The notes below the pieces were generated by a model. The model was not told the origin of the DNA, ran no database searches, and saw nothing but the letters and a program-made list of their open reading frames with translations. Shown here one piece after another: positions 44,896 through 56,211 of a stretch of DNA of 64,000 nt (positions are counted from its first letter, which is position 1; every line of letters starts with the position of its first letter). The stretch comes from Siphonodentalium dalli. Taxonomy: Eukaryota > Mollusca > Scaphopoda > Gadilida > Siphonodentaliidae. The DNA is taken from positions 130,465,282 through 130,529,281 of the forward strand of contig CP136062.1 in assembly GCA_032622095.1 (NCBI GenBank), read 5' to 3'. The position numbers were made by a program, and so were the translations under genes.

Positions 44896-45721
44896 ACATT
44901 TGGCCTAAAATCAGCTAACTATAAATAACATAATAATATTTAATTGTTGACCAAACTTGAGGGTGATATATAGCTCCAACCCCTGTTATGACACCCCTGA
45001 ATCTGCGATGAATATAGCACACAGGGTAGGGTAGCTGGAAAATAACATTGAGTTCCGAATGTTTAGACAAATAATTATGTTCTTGCAATGGTTACTTCAA
45101 TCGGGACAATGTTTTATGTTCTGTAGGTTCAGTCAAATTTCAGTGGTTGGTTTCATTGTGTTGATTCCACTGTTCATTCCGGGCGGTCTTCGGCAAACAT
45201 AATGTGAGAAATGAGTGGCACATCCTAAAGTCAGAATTGTGAAATTGTTATACGGTATAATTTGATGGTCAATATTTCTCAAATATCACCTCGCTGCACG
45301 TAGAAATCACCGACCATGGAGGAGACTGGAAATCTTTCCCCCATTTTCACAAGGGTTCACGCCACATTGGTTATACATAAATCATTTATAAAGCATAAAA
45401 AATGTCCCCGCAACCCCTGCGATCAGATTACCAACCCTTTACGTATATGGAGATACCAGATCAGAGCTTAACCATTTTTATACTAAATGCCCACTGACGA
45501 CTAGGTGTAGTTCACTAAAAAATATGTACAGATAATAAGTTCAACAAACGACCTTATTATAAGAACCATCTCCCGCCAATGAATACGAATTCTGCTCTTG
45601 TAGTATCTGTTTTTCTGTAAGTTGTCTGCTTTTATTACCTGAACACCCCTCCAAATGAATAATAGACCATTCCAATATGTACAGCTGAATTGTATATTTA
45701 GTATATATAGACAGGGCTAAT

Positions 45722-45812
45722 GGTAATAGAACAGCGTCGCCATCGCCGGGCGGCTTCTGGTGGCCCAGTATGCTATATGTCTCTACCGACTGAGCCACCG
45801 GGACTCCAACAA
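45722..45812 (-). mobile_element. tRNA-derived SINE head or tRNA pseudogene
   Basis: On the minus strand GGTGGCTCAGTCGGTAGAG (45799-45781) is a textbook pol III A-box region. A weak B-box-like GCTGTTCTATTACC lies ~60 bases on (45735-45722), the right spacing for a tRNA. The anticodon and T stems do not fold well, so it is not a working tRNA. The piece at 57379-57455 has the same CGGTGGCTCAGT word. Confidence 0.45.
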
Positions 45813-46334
45813 GATATATGCTGACTGTGGTATAACTATGGCGAAAACAGTGACGTGGTACATATGGGTTTGGGATGCCTCGTCCCCCCCCCCAATTTTG
45901 GCGAACATTTTCTAAACAGTTGGAAATGTCATGCCTGACACAATATTAGAGACCTTTCCCAAAATCACTATTATGATTACGGATAGGATAGATTGCCCTA
46001 GTAATGTGGACACCATCACAATTTATATACGATGGTTATCTGGTGAGAGGGCATATGCCCCACTATATTCATTTACACATATATTTGATAGAAAAAGACT
46101 AATATGTGTCTCTTTCAGACCCCATGTTCTTATCCGTGTTTTATTCAAAACATGGATAATGTTAGAGCGTCCCCAAGCAGGACAAGTGGCACATAAGAAC
46201 CCCCGCGCGTAAAGATCTAATTTTGGCTGTATACTGGCAGGATATTTTCCATAACCATAATCGTATTCGTGATTTTGCGAAAGATGTATATTAGATGGAA
46301 TTGTCAGACGAACTGTTAGTAGAGTTTGTTCTTA

Positions 46335-46955
46335 ATGGTTTATATCTCAACCAATATTTAGTGTAAAAATTCTTGTTAGACCAAAAGTCGAATGTTTTTA
46401 TACTTTCGGTTAACATTTTGAACTGAATGGTCAATTTCCAACCATATGTGTGGCAGGTTGGAAATTTCTGACCGTTGGAATCTCGAGGTTCCAGGTGCTA
46501 ATGCAATTTTTCGTCTGGTTCAAGGGGAGGCCAGTTGGGTATGATTGTTTTATATCTCAACCAATATTTGGTGTAAAAATTGTTGTTATAAAGTCGAATG
46601 TTTGTTTTTTTGACTGTATGGTCAATTTCCAACCATAGGTGTGCCAGGTTGGAAATTTCTAACATTTGGAAATCTTGAGGTACCAGGTGCTAATGCAATG
46701 TTTTCGTCTGGTTCAAGAGGAAGGCCAGTTGGGAATGATTGTTTTATATCTCAACCAATATTTAGTGTAAAAATTGTTGTCGTTAGACAAAAAGTCGAAT
46801 GTTTTTGTACTTTCGGTTAACATTTTGGACTGTATGGTCAATTTCCAACCATATGTGTGCCAGGTTGGAAATTTATAATAGTTGGAAATCTTGAGGTACC
46901 AGGTGCTAATGCAATTTTTCGTCTGGTTCAAGAGGGAGGCCAGTTGGGAAATTCA
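46335..46955 (+). repeat. Three-unit tandem repeat, ~193-210-bp period
   Basis: TATATCTCAACCAATATTT recurs at 46341, 46551 and 46744. Each is followed by AAAGTCGAATGTTT, TGGTCAATTTCCAACCATA, GCCAGGTTGGAAATTT, TACCAGGTGCTAATGCAAT and a CTGGTTCAAG block. The middle copy lacks ~17 bases. The repeat is non-coding. Confidence 0.85.
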
Positions 46956-48715
46956 AGGTGGACACACCACCAACTGAGACCCTCTAGCCCACGCCCCTGC
47001 AAAATTAGAACGAGATGTGCAAACTTTACATAACTAATTTCAACTGGTATTCTACGAAATTGATTTTTGGTCTGACATAATAAGTAAGATGGTACCCATT
47101 ATGACCGTAGCCTTCATCCTGTCTTTTCTTGTAGCATCATAAAATTTCCCGCTGTATAAAAGCAATCTCCGCCGTGTACTATGAATATAAATTGTTCGTT
47201 GAGTGGAACTACTAAATCGAACGCGTGAAGGTTTTATGTCCCCTAAAGCAGGACAAATAAAATACATATCTATAACTCGAATGTGGCATTTAATTAACGA
47301 GATTCTCTGCAATGCATCTGCAGGATAGAGTTTTTGAGTTCGAAACTCCAATATCAGCGGCACGAAATTCCCCGTTCCGTCGTTAAAAGTGAATGTTGTT
47401 TACACTAATCCTTGTAAAGTGGAAAACAATGCGACAAGATGGATGGGGTGTCGAAATAGGGATTTCTCAATGTCCCTTCGTGATTTCGGTGTCATTATAT
47501 CAGATGCTCCGTCAATTACTGTAGATTCATCTGACACCCATTGATAAACATTTTCGAATACCGTATACACACTTAAACTCAAGGGTAAAACTGCTACTGC
47601 TGAGTGGAAATACCGTATTTTTTGCACTTCACGAGGGGCGCTATTATACTACAGCTCCCGGAAGTGCTAATTTCCATCTAAGGGTCAGCAGCGGAAGAAC
47701 GATTTAGCACTCACCAGAGTAGCAAAATATCACATTTCGGGAGGTAAACATTAGCTCTTTGGTGAGGCCCAAAAATAATTGCATCCCGGTGCTATTTTAT
47801 CACTTCCAGAACTGTGAAATAGTGCCTATCCGCTTGCTAATTTAACTCACAACGGAGAGGTAAAAATCTACCCCCTCCCGGGCCCTCAGGAAAACTAAGA
47901 TTTTAGGAAAGGTAACTTAGCTTGAGCTTTTCAGAGTTCTCGATAGTAACTCAATGGTGGCGGAGAATAACTCATTAACCGTTAATATATTACCTCTAGG
48001 CAGATGCCACCCTTTGAGTGTAGCACCCGTTACTTTTAGTTTGTACCGGAAATCGTATTTGGTATGGTAATTAGCATATATGCCTCATAGCCTCACAAGG
48101 GTCGCCGCACAACACGCACCGAAAGGCGTTAATCCTTTGAATAGTCAATGGGTATAGTCTCACTCATTTGCATTGAGAACGGTCCATTCTTTATTAGTAG
48201 GGATGTTAGAAGCTATAAGTAGACGATAGAGAGAGAGAGAGAGAGAGAGCAGTGCTCTAAGGCGTCAGGCGTATGATTTTTCAGGTGACAAGCTCATCCT
48301 CGAACATTATGTGAGCATTTGAAATTGTACGTTATACTCTATCGCCAAAAGATTTCCCACGCGATGCGTGCGGGAATCACCTCATGGAACACAGCACAAT
48401 AACACAATCTAATACATTCTATTATTATTAATGATGCCATTCTGATTGGCAGATTAATTGCAGAAATGAGAAACTGAAAGTAATCCATAGATTCGTTGTA
48501 ATTAGAAAACATAACTGATACAAATGCTCAATCCCTTTGCAACAATGTTAATGTAATCACAGTTTGAATGGAAATCGTGTAGATCACGAAACTCGTCTGA
48601 GAAATGCTTAATGAAGCTAACACGATGAGGTATTTTATATTCTGGCTCTTGATCAAAGGCGTTCTAACGATGGCGGGGACACTGTTCGGATGAATAGCTT
48701 TCATTCAGCTATCTT
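46956..48715. other. Non-coding stretch, nothing recognised
   Basis: A GA microsatellite lies at 48228-48249. Minus frames at 47052-47363 and 47400-47627 have no domains. Confidence 0.5.
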
Positions 48716-48719
48716 TATA

Positions 48720-49049
48720 AGGGGTACTGTACACTAAAACCGGCCATTTATGGGACCATCTCTTTTTATACTCAACAGAATATATGCAACAAATAAATAA
48801 ATTTGAGCCATGGATCAGTGCAAAATACACCCGTGTGCTCTATGAACGATGCAAACAACATGATTTTATGATTCCAGTCTTAACACCATTTTCATTATTA
48901 TTACCATGTTGTTTGCATCGTTCATAGAGCAACATGGGCGTATTTTGCACTAATATACGTGTCTCAAATTCATTCATTTGTTGCATATATTATGTTGAGT
49001 AAAAAGGAGATGATCCCACAAATGGCCGGATTTAGTTTACAGTACCCCT
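48720..49049. mobile_element. Foldback MITE with ~140-bp arms, TTAA-type
   Basis: The left arm starts AGGGGTACTGTACACTAAA and the right arm ends TTTAGTTTACAGTACCCCT, followed by TTAA (49050-49053). The left flank reads TATA, possibly a changed TTAA. Inner arm words are GCAAAATACRCCC and ATGAACGATGCAAACAACATG with their complements. A ~45-base loop separates the arms. This is a different family from the 500-bp MITEs but has the same apparent target. Confidence 0.75.
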
Positions 49050-49053
49050 TTAA

Positions 49054-50883
49054 CGTAATAAAATATAATTATGTGTTACCAAGAGAGAAAAATAATAATG
49101 TACCTGTGAATCGGAATATGAGGACTACACATTAGCAGTCTTGCGTCGATTAATTGGAGGTCGCCTGACATCTGGTGATCTTTTGTGCTACAACTTATGG
49201 TCACGCTCGATATATATTTTGTGCCTAGTGCGTCACGTGTTTTACCGTGTCTACCAATGATCGACCCTTAGCGACCGGACGTTGTTCGGCATGACCAGAA
49301 CGTTCAAAGTACTTTAGTTTCAAATTGTATGCCGACTGCTCCTCACTTGGTAAACTTAATATCAACTAATCTTAATCGCCATGTGTCCAGGCATCACTAA
49401 ACATGTTGAAATACGCACATGTACCAGATGTGGAATGTCAGATTGTTTACAAGAATTATGAAGAAGGGTGGATCTGACATGGTGCATTACTGCATGCATG
49501 TCGTGTTATACTGCGTCTACCAATTAACGATCTATAATGGTTGTTCTTCCGAAGAACCAGAATTCTAATATAGTTTATTTTGAGTTTTTATATCTCAATT
49601 AAAGTTAAAAATAATTTGCTCAAATAGCATGATATACAAAACAAGTTTCAACAGTACATTTGATGGCATGTGTCCTTTTACTTCAACGAACTAGAGTGAA
49701 TATATCCAAGCATGGAAAATATTCATTGAAGGACCACCAGAAGCCCAGTTTGCGGTTAAACTCCATCGCAATAAAATGTGAATTACTCAGTTACTCTCCC
49801 CGAGGTTTTTCATCACAGATATGTATGAGTGTAATGAGTTTGAAGCTTCCCACAATGAAATTAGTCCATTCCGACTGAGAACACCATTTCACCAGAAGGC
49901 ATAAAATTCTCGATATAGTTTATGGAAATTGCGATAATAGCAATTCTCTCAATTTAGTGGTAAAATAATGTCTGGCGTCTGGAACCTAGAGTATATATGA
50001 ATGTAACATATCTCGGTCAAACGGACTGTACATATGTTCATAGCAATCGTATAGCGATCGGCCAATGTACTTCGCAGGCCTACACCTAATCAATAGTTAA
50101 TTTATTGGGCATGTTTAGATTAAAGAATACCAAGCTTCCGTTTAACTTCGTGTGTCAAGAGTCAAGAGGCGATGGCACCCCATATGTGTAGGGGGACAAC
50201 CGTCCAATGTTAGCTGAACTATAACCGGGTGACTGCGCATGTCCCGAGGGTGAGAATTGATTCGCACGGATAGCGTTGGCACATAATACGGTCTATAAGA
50301 TGTATGAGATCACATGAAACCCTTATATATATTTAAAAATCCATTACATATTTCCTTATCTGTCAATAGTGACGAATAGGCGCGTGCTTGCCGGCAATCA
50401 TTTGGCATCGCGCCAACAAAATTTACATTGATTCAGGCGGATTAATACTATTTCGAAAAGCCGCTCATGATACAAACACCAGAAGATCTAAAAAAAATGA
50501 TTGCTTTGTTAAATTCTTTTCCAACTTCCTTGCACTAACAAAAATAGACACAAAAACAGTGAGGCAAATTGGGGGACTATATATATATATATATATAAAA
50601 CACCGAAACTATCGTTCTTGTGAAAACCGACATCACACATGTACATGTACGCGTTACAAAAATTAAGGTGGAAGATCTCCAACCTTCAACTCACGTCTGA
50701 CGTAATTGTACACATATGACAATAATTCCACCGAGCGCTGCTTTACCCCGAAGCGTCAATGCTAATATCACCCAAACACATTGGATTCTTGTAGTTGGCT
50801 GCTTTAACGTATGTAGTGCGAAGTCTCCCACGCACGCACGTATAGGATGTCTAAGCCCATGCACACGATAACGCACTGTGCCA
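49054..50883. other. Non-coding stretch, nothing recognised
   Basis: Small frames at 49660-49878 and 50388-50666 lack features. A TA microsatellite lies at 50579-50596. Confidence 0.5.
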
Positions 50884-51413
50884 CCATGCAGGCGTGTTCA
50901 TGTTAAGTGGCGGATGAGCAGGGGGCATGCATGCAGGCGTGTTCGTGTTAAGTGGCGGATGAGCAGGGGGCATGTATGCAGGCGTGTTCATGTTAAGTGA
51001 CGGATGAGCAGGGGGCATGCATGCAGGCGTGTTCATGTTAAGTGGCGGATGAGCAGGGGGCTTGCATGCATGCGTGTTCATGTTAAGTGACGGATGAGCA
51101 GGGGGCATTATGCAGGCGTGTTCATGTTAAGTGGCGGATGAGCAGGGGCATGCATGCAGTCGTGTTCGTGTTAAGTGGCGGATGGCCAGGGGGCATGTAT
51201 GCAGGCGTGTTCATGTTAAGTGACGGATGAGCAGGGCCATGTATGTAGGCGTGTTCGTGTTAAGTGACCGATGAACAGGGGGGCTTGCAAGCGTGTTCAT
51301 GTTAAGTGGCGGATGAGCAGGTGGCATGCATGCAGGCATGTTCATGATCAGTGGCGGATGAGCATGGGGCATGCATGTGTTTTCATATTAAGTGACGGAT
51401 GAGCAGGGGTGGA
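50884..51413 (+). repeat. 45-bp minisatellite, ~12 units
   Basis: The unit has GCAGGCGTGTTCATGTTAAG, then TGGCGGATGAGCAGGGGGC, then ATGCAT. GCAGGCGTGTT marks units at 50888, 50933, 50978, 51023, 51068, 51112, 51156, 51201, 51245, 51287, 51332 and ~51374. Spacing is 45 in the first five and drifts to 42-45 later. On the minus strand the first units read as a 15-residue peptide repeat (PPAHPPLNMNTPACM) that breaks where units become 44 bases, so coding is unlikely. Confidence 0.9.
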
Positions 51414-51904
51414 CTCCAACCCTCTTGTCCTCAACTTACTCCAGTCTGAGTGAACCCTGCATGGCTATTGAACAGTTATGCGTGTGGTGATATAAAACAC
51501 TCAGACACCCTTGCCATTACCACCGCTATACAGGGTTTTCACCGCAGTATGACATCACCACGCTTCACCATGCGACTATCTTTTGATTGGTTGGGAGCCT
51601 GGGACTGAGTCCTTCCACACATGTTAGGGATTCGTGGTTGATTGACTGACGTAATACGTTTCAAATGTAATGGGATTCCCAGCTATTTAGTCTGGGTTCA
51701 CGCATACATGCACGTTCAGAGAATACATTGGTGGGAGTTCCCTTCTGATGGATGTGCCCCTGATCTCTCTTGCATTTAGAATTTCCGCCACCCATGTATT
51801 GAGTTCCCCCAAACGACGGGACAGTATAATACAAAAAACAAGAGGTGGCATCAGAGATGCTGTGTCTCGTTTTCGGTGGCTTACCACCGGTGGCTACCGC
51901 CAAT
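51414..51904. other. Non-coding stretch, nothing recognised
   Basis: Overlapping frames of 66-82 codons on both strands between 51661 and 51996 have no recognisable features. Confidence 0.45.
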
Positions 51905-52515
51905 TGGTGTGCATCAGTGTCGGAAATATTCTTAACAAGTATCTATATTCTAAATTTTATCAAATCGGAGGACGTTTGTTGAAGTTATCGCGCTAACGAG
52001 CTAAAAATTCACGAAAAATGACTAATTAAGGGCCATAACTCTATCAAATTTTATCGGGCCAGGCTGGTTTTCGAACTCGTCCGAAATATTCTTGGCAAGT
52101 ATGTCTATTCCAAATTTTAAACAAATCGGAGGACGTTTGTTGAAGTTATCACGCTAACGAGCTAAAAATTCACGAAAAATGACTAATTAAGGGCCATAAC
52201 TCTATCAAATTTTATTGGGCCAGGCTGGTTTTCGAACTCGTCCAGGATATTATTGGAAGACACTTATATACCAAATTTTAGTTGAATCGGATGACGGTTG
52301 TTGAAGTTATCGCGCTAACGAGCTCAAAATTCGTACAAAATGACTACTTAAGGACCATAACTCTATCAAATTTTATCGAACCGGGCCGGTTTTCGAACTC
52401 GACCGAGATATTCTTGAAAGACACCTATATCCCAAATTTCAATCAAATCAGATAACGTTTGTTGAAGTTGTTGCGCTAACGAGCCTAAAATCAGTGAAAA
52501 ATGGCAAAGGGCCAT
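51905..52515 (+). repeat. 161-bp tandem repeat with AGGGCCATAACTCT
   Basis: AGGGCCATAACTCT (or AGGACCATAACTCT) marks units at 52029, 52190, 52351 and 52508. Each unit has TTTTATCGGGCCAGGCTGGTT, TTCGAACTCGTCC, AATATTCTTG and GTTGAAGTTATCGCGCTAACG. The array is followed by a CCGCCCGC low-complexity tract (52590-52632) and a short AAAACTCGACTAAAA / TCGAGTTTT inverted pair. Similar arrays are, from memory, common in marine invertebrate genomes. Confidence 0.85.
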
Positions 52516-52779
52516 AACTCTGTAATAAATGTGCGGACGAACTCGATTTTTTGTCTGCAGCTTACGTGCATGGATATGTACTCACACACGTCCGCCGCCC
52601 GTCCGCCGCCCACCCGCCCGCCCGCCCGCCCATCGTCCCTCATCAAACTATAAGTCGAGTTTTGGAGAAGAGAAAAAAACTCGACTAAAAACAATCATAT
52701 TCAGAAATGGTATCGCCCTCAAGATCATATTATTAGGCATGTATAATATATATTTTGGAGCTTTAATTTATGCATTATG

Positions 52780-53002
52780 CGAATTAACGCTCCCAAATTA
52801 CTATTTCTTTGGCTTCGGGGGTAAAACATATTTGATTCGAGTCGAGGAACCCACCCATCAAAGCTCAGAGTGATCAGATATCGATTTTTGAAGTTTGTTA
52901 CTTCTCGAGATGTGCAATTATTTGTGGCCCAGAAAAGCGTCGTCAAACGGACGGTCTCGGACAAAATTGCTGTTGACGATGGATAACTCTATAATCAAGT
53001 GG
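52780..53002 (+). repeat. Dispersed repeat, copy 2 (first at 604-830)
   Basis: Same-orientation match to 604-830 over ~225 bases, including CCCACCCATCAAAG and AGTGATCAGATATCGATTT. It lies directly downstream of the 161-bp array; the first copy has no such array. Confidence 0.7.
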
Positions 53003-54085
53003 TAATACGGCCAAATGTCGTGATACTCAAGCGATAATACGGCCATATTTCGTTGATAAATAACACGTTTTGGGAAATTTGATACCATAGTGGACAGTGG
53101 TTAGTATGATTTTGTTGCAATTAATCGATTCTAATAAAGCGGATTTTGAAGAAATTTTGTTGTTGCTGTATCTTTTTTAAAGATTTTTTTGGGTTGAATG
53201 TTTTTTGGGTATGCTAAAGCATGCTATAGCGAATTTTAAAACAAACTGGATAAAACCTTAGGGGAATGTTATAACTCAAAACTATCACCAAGTATTCATA
53301 GTAATAATTTTGATGCCCATGAAAAACGTAAGATTCCCTGGCACTAAACCTACAAAATAAGTCTGTTAAAGAATATAAGAAAAAATTATTAAAATTGTAA
53401 AAAATTGTAAAAAATAATAACAAATGATGAAAAATTGTTAGGCCAATACATTATCTTATATATGAGAGGCGACCTATGGTCGAATCGCATATATAAGAGA
53501 ATGCATTGGCACAGTGTATATGGGTTGATACAAAAATCGGATCTGGCACTGAAAGGGTTAATGTGAAATAAATGTGTATATAGCTAACGGTTATGTAGTT
53601 GATTATATGTACTATATGTGTGTATGTATGTGTATTGTGCGTTTGGTGACAAGGCATATGAAAACATCTTTAAAATCTGACGTGCCAAACTATCGTTATG
53701 ATAATTATGAAATATTTACACACCATATATGTATGATGTGTGTTCACAAAGGGCGAATTGATTGAACAGTTCATCGCCATTGCATTGATAGACCAATAAC
53801 CACACAATCATTGCCCCCCAAAAAGTGACGAACACCTTGACGATTGACACGTTATTATGTTGATACGCGACCAGCTCGCGGCAAATACACTAAGCTGTTA
53901 GTTTCTCGTATACGACACATGAATTGTTTTTCGGCTGGAATGTATCTGATCTTTGTTATTTGTTCTAATTTATATTGAAATAGATGTCTGAATAGTGCAT
54001 GGAATAGCATGCAGAATAATAATCAGGCCAAAATTGTCGATCTTCGTTACATGGTTCAGGTACACAAATACCGCGTATGTTTCTT
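53003..54085. other. Non-coding stretch with one hairpin
   Basis: A+T-rich. Apart from the hairpin listed separately, no gene or repeat is supported. Confidence 0.5.
53442..53510. ncRNA. ~69-nt imperfect hairpin
   Basis: GCCAATACATTATCTTATAT pairs with ATATAAGAGAATGCATTGGC, and the stem continues through GAGGCGACC / GGTCGAATCGC around a small loop. Length and bulges are compatible with a microRNA precursor or a tiny palindromic MITE. No relative is seen in the window. Confidence 0.25.
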
Positions 54086-54102
54086 ATCACATTTACTCCA
54101 TC

Positions 54103-55425
54103 CAAGTACGCAAACACCGAGTAAATAACACCTTTTCTGAATACAAGATCATCCCAGCTGGTGTACCGCAGGGCTCAATCTTAGGACCCTTCCTCTTCCT
54201 TGTATATATCAACGATTTACCAGACAACATACTTTCTTTTACGAGAATGTACGCCGACGACACATGTCTAACAAATAGTCACTATGACCTAAATGAATTA
54301 GGCCGCGTCATGAATAGTGACCTCCAAATCATAGCACAATGGTCTGAAAACTGGTTAGTAAACTTTAATCCTTCTAAAACAATTTGTATGTCCTATGCAC
54401 TAACGGGGACTTCTGGGGAAGCCCCCGACTTAACCTTTAAACAGGATCCAATCTCATTTGTTGAAACACATAAACACCTCGGTCTGGAACTCCAAGCCAA
54501 CTTAAAATGGAATAATCACCTAAATGGTATAAAAAACAGAATAGCCTCACGCTTAGCACAGCTCCGAAGATTTAAGTATCAGCTTGACCGAAGATCGCTT
54601 GAAAGCATTTATAAAACTTTTATCCTACCACTATTTGATTACTCCGATGTAGTCTGGGATTGTGCCCCCAAATACCTAACCGAGAAGCTCGACCGATTAC
54701 ATTGCGATGCCGCCCGAACAGTTAGTGGCCTCACACGATCAGTGTCCAATATAAACCTCCTAAATGAAGTTGGCTGGCCAACACTGAGCAAGAGAAGAGA
54801 GATCCATAAACTACAAGCAATGTATAAAATAGTAAATGACGATGCCCCCGAATACCTACAAAATCTTCTAACACCTAGATCATCTGAAGTCTCTGGATAT
54901 AACCTGAGAAAACCGGGAAAATTCTATTCTTACTTCTGTAACACCGAGCATTTTAAAAAATCATTCTTCCCCGCTACTTTAAAATCGTGGAATGACATAC
55001 CCACAGAAATAACAGATGCCGAATCTATCGCAGACTTCAAATTTTATCTCGAATTAATAGATCCTACAGTAAAACCACCATCATACTTCTATACAGGTCG
55101 TAGAACGCTTAATGTCGCCCATGCCAAATTGCGTAACAAATGCAGCAGCCTACGTTCCGATATGTTCCAAAATTATATCTCTGACAGCCCCCAATGCCAT
55201 TGTGGAAATCCATGCGAAGATACTTACCACTACCTCTGGGCGTGTCCCCTATTTCACACCGAACGAATGGAAATGTGTCAAAAATTATACCAAGAAGGAC
55301 TGAAAATTACACATATCAATGATTTACTTCTCGGAATTCCCGATATCTCAAATAGAAGAAACAAAATTCTCTTCAAAATAGTCCATCGATATATAACAGC
55401 GACTAAACGATTCGAAGTCGGATAA
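54103..55425 (+). CDS. Partial LINE reverse transcriptase (5'-truncated ORF2)
   Basis: The frame is open from 53995 but LINE-derived only from 54103. It starts QVRKHRVNNTFSEYKIIPAG and continues with block B, VPQGSILGPFLFLVYINDLP. The catalytic YADD is in RMYADDTCL (near 54247-54273), followed by a HLGLELQANLKWNNHL thumb-like segment. Further on come YDDAPEYL-type spacing, LKSWNDIP, and a C-terminal CHCG...H..ACP zinc-knuckle-like motif (near 55195-55242). It ends LLGIPDIS...KRFEVG with TAA after 55425. No internal stops, so it is the youngest LINE here. It lacks the endonuclease and block A with its first catalytic Asp, so it cannot be active. The upstream ATG at 53995 belongs to flanking DNA. 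Confidence 0.85.
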   Translation, partial: QVRKHRVNNTFSEYKIIPAGVPQGSILGPFLFLVYINDLPDNILSFTRMYADDTCLTNSHYDLNELGRVMNSDLQIIAQWSENWLVNFNPSKTICMSYALTGTSGEAPDLTFKQDPISFVETHKHLGLELQANLKWNNHLNGIKNRIASRLAQLRRFKYQLDRRSLESIYKTFILPLFDYSDVVWDCAPKYLTEKLDRLHCDAARTVSGLTRSVSNINLLNEVGWPTLSKRREIHKLQAMYKIVNDDAPEYLQNLLTPRSSEVSGYNLRKPGKFYSYFCNTEHFKKSFFPATLKSWNDIPTEITDAESIADFKFYLELIDPTVKPPSYFYTGRRTLNVAHAKLRNKCSSLRSDMFQNYISDSPQCHCGNPCEDTYHYLWACPLFHTERMEMCQKLYQEGLKITHINDLLLGIPDISNRRNKILFKIVHRYITATKRFEVG

Positions 55426-55534
55426 TCAAACGCATTTCAGAATAGCCACAAAAAGCAAATTAGTCACAAATCGGTTTTGGCACCTCCCACCCCAAACCCC
55501 GAACCCACTCATTTGTAAATGTAAATATGTTTAA

Positions 55535-56028
55535 AGGCACGTGCGGCCTTAATTGTCGAAAATATTCATATTTGTTCCAAACACCGTAAACAGAAAAACA
55601 TTAAAACGCATACAGTTCAGTTCATATACACCATGACCATCGCGTAAACAGCATGTTATCATAAAGACCTACTATATTTTACCCAAGCAAGATCCTGATT
55701 GTGTTACAGAAGACAGCACAATGCTACTGGCTAATCACACACAAATGGCACAAACGCTCTTTATTAGGTCCATATCAGGTATTCACCAACAAAGAACGCT
55801 CTTTATGTTTACCATCATAATATAAACAAACACCAGAAAAGTAACTTTTTATGCTGTTGTTTACATAACAATGGTCAAACATATGACCATAACATACTGT
55901 TTATACGATATTTCTTATTTGTATACGGACAAAGTCTATCTACATTTTGATGTCCTTTCTGTTTGTGGCGGTTTTTGACGGGTGGATATATTTTCACAGG
56001 ATACCCACCGCCAAGGCCGCACGTGCCT
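55535..56028 (+). mobile_element. TTAA-flanked MITE nested in LINE 3' UTR
   Basis: It is 494 bp, with TTAA at 55531-55534 and 56029-56032. The 16-bp terminal inverted repeats match perfectly, AGGCACGTGCGGCCTT and AAGGCCGCACGTGCCT. The LINE UTR resumes after it, so this MITE moved after the LINE inserted. Confidence 0.9.
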
Positions 56029-56091
56029 TTAACCTATATATGATTTTGAATCTCTCCTTCAACATTTTGTATGAATAATATTATTGTAAAC

Positions 56092-56135
56092 AGGGAGAGG
56101 GGCAAAGTAAGTTTTGTAACTTGTCCCCAATCCCT
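56092..56135 (+). other. Conserved LINE 3'-UTR stem-loop
   Basis: AGGGAGAGGGGC pairs with TGTCCCCAATCCCT around AAGTAAGTTTTGTAACT. It matches the minus-strand stem-loop at 21164-21211 in structure and loop sequence, with changes on both stem sides. Probable recognition site for the element's own RT. Confidence 0.65.
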
Positions 56136-56211
56136 TTTGTATTATTCGATATACAAATACAAATATGTTTAAAGTAAACACCGAGTACTTTTTAATCACA
56201 TTTAGTCCATC

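Larger units (their letters stand above)
44777..46330. other. Mostly unassigned stretch
   Basis: Contains a lone terminus of the 48.7-kb foldback family (44880-44895). TACCTGAACACCCCTCC near 45637 faintly resembles the start of the FGF-like exon copies. The 93-codon frame at 45931-46212 has no recognised features. A SINE-like piece is listed separately. Confidence 0.4.
54103..56194 (+). mobile_element. 5'-truncated LINE with target-site duplication
   Basis: The insertion is bounded by a 17-bp direct repeat, ATCACATTTA[C/G]TCCATC, at 54086-54102 and 56195-56211, differing at one base. Contents are the 3' half of the RT frame (to 55425) and a 3' UTR split by a TTAA MITE (55535-56028). The UTR ends AAATATGTTTAAA plus about 20 extra bases. 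The 5' truncation falls inside the RT, between blocks A and B. Confidence 0.85.

Noticed and set aside
50851-51108. Proline-rich repeat protein on the minus strand
   Set aside because: It is the 45-bp minisatellite read in one frame; later units break the frame and there is no start context or conserved flank.
50884-51413. CRISPR-like array
   Set aside because: Units are contiguous without unique spacers, and the surrounding sequence is eukaryotic.
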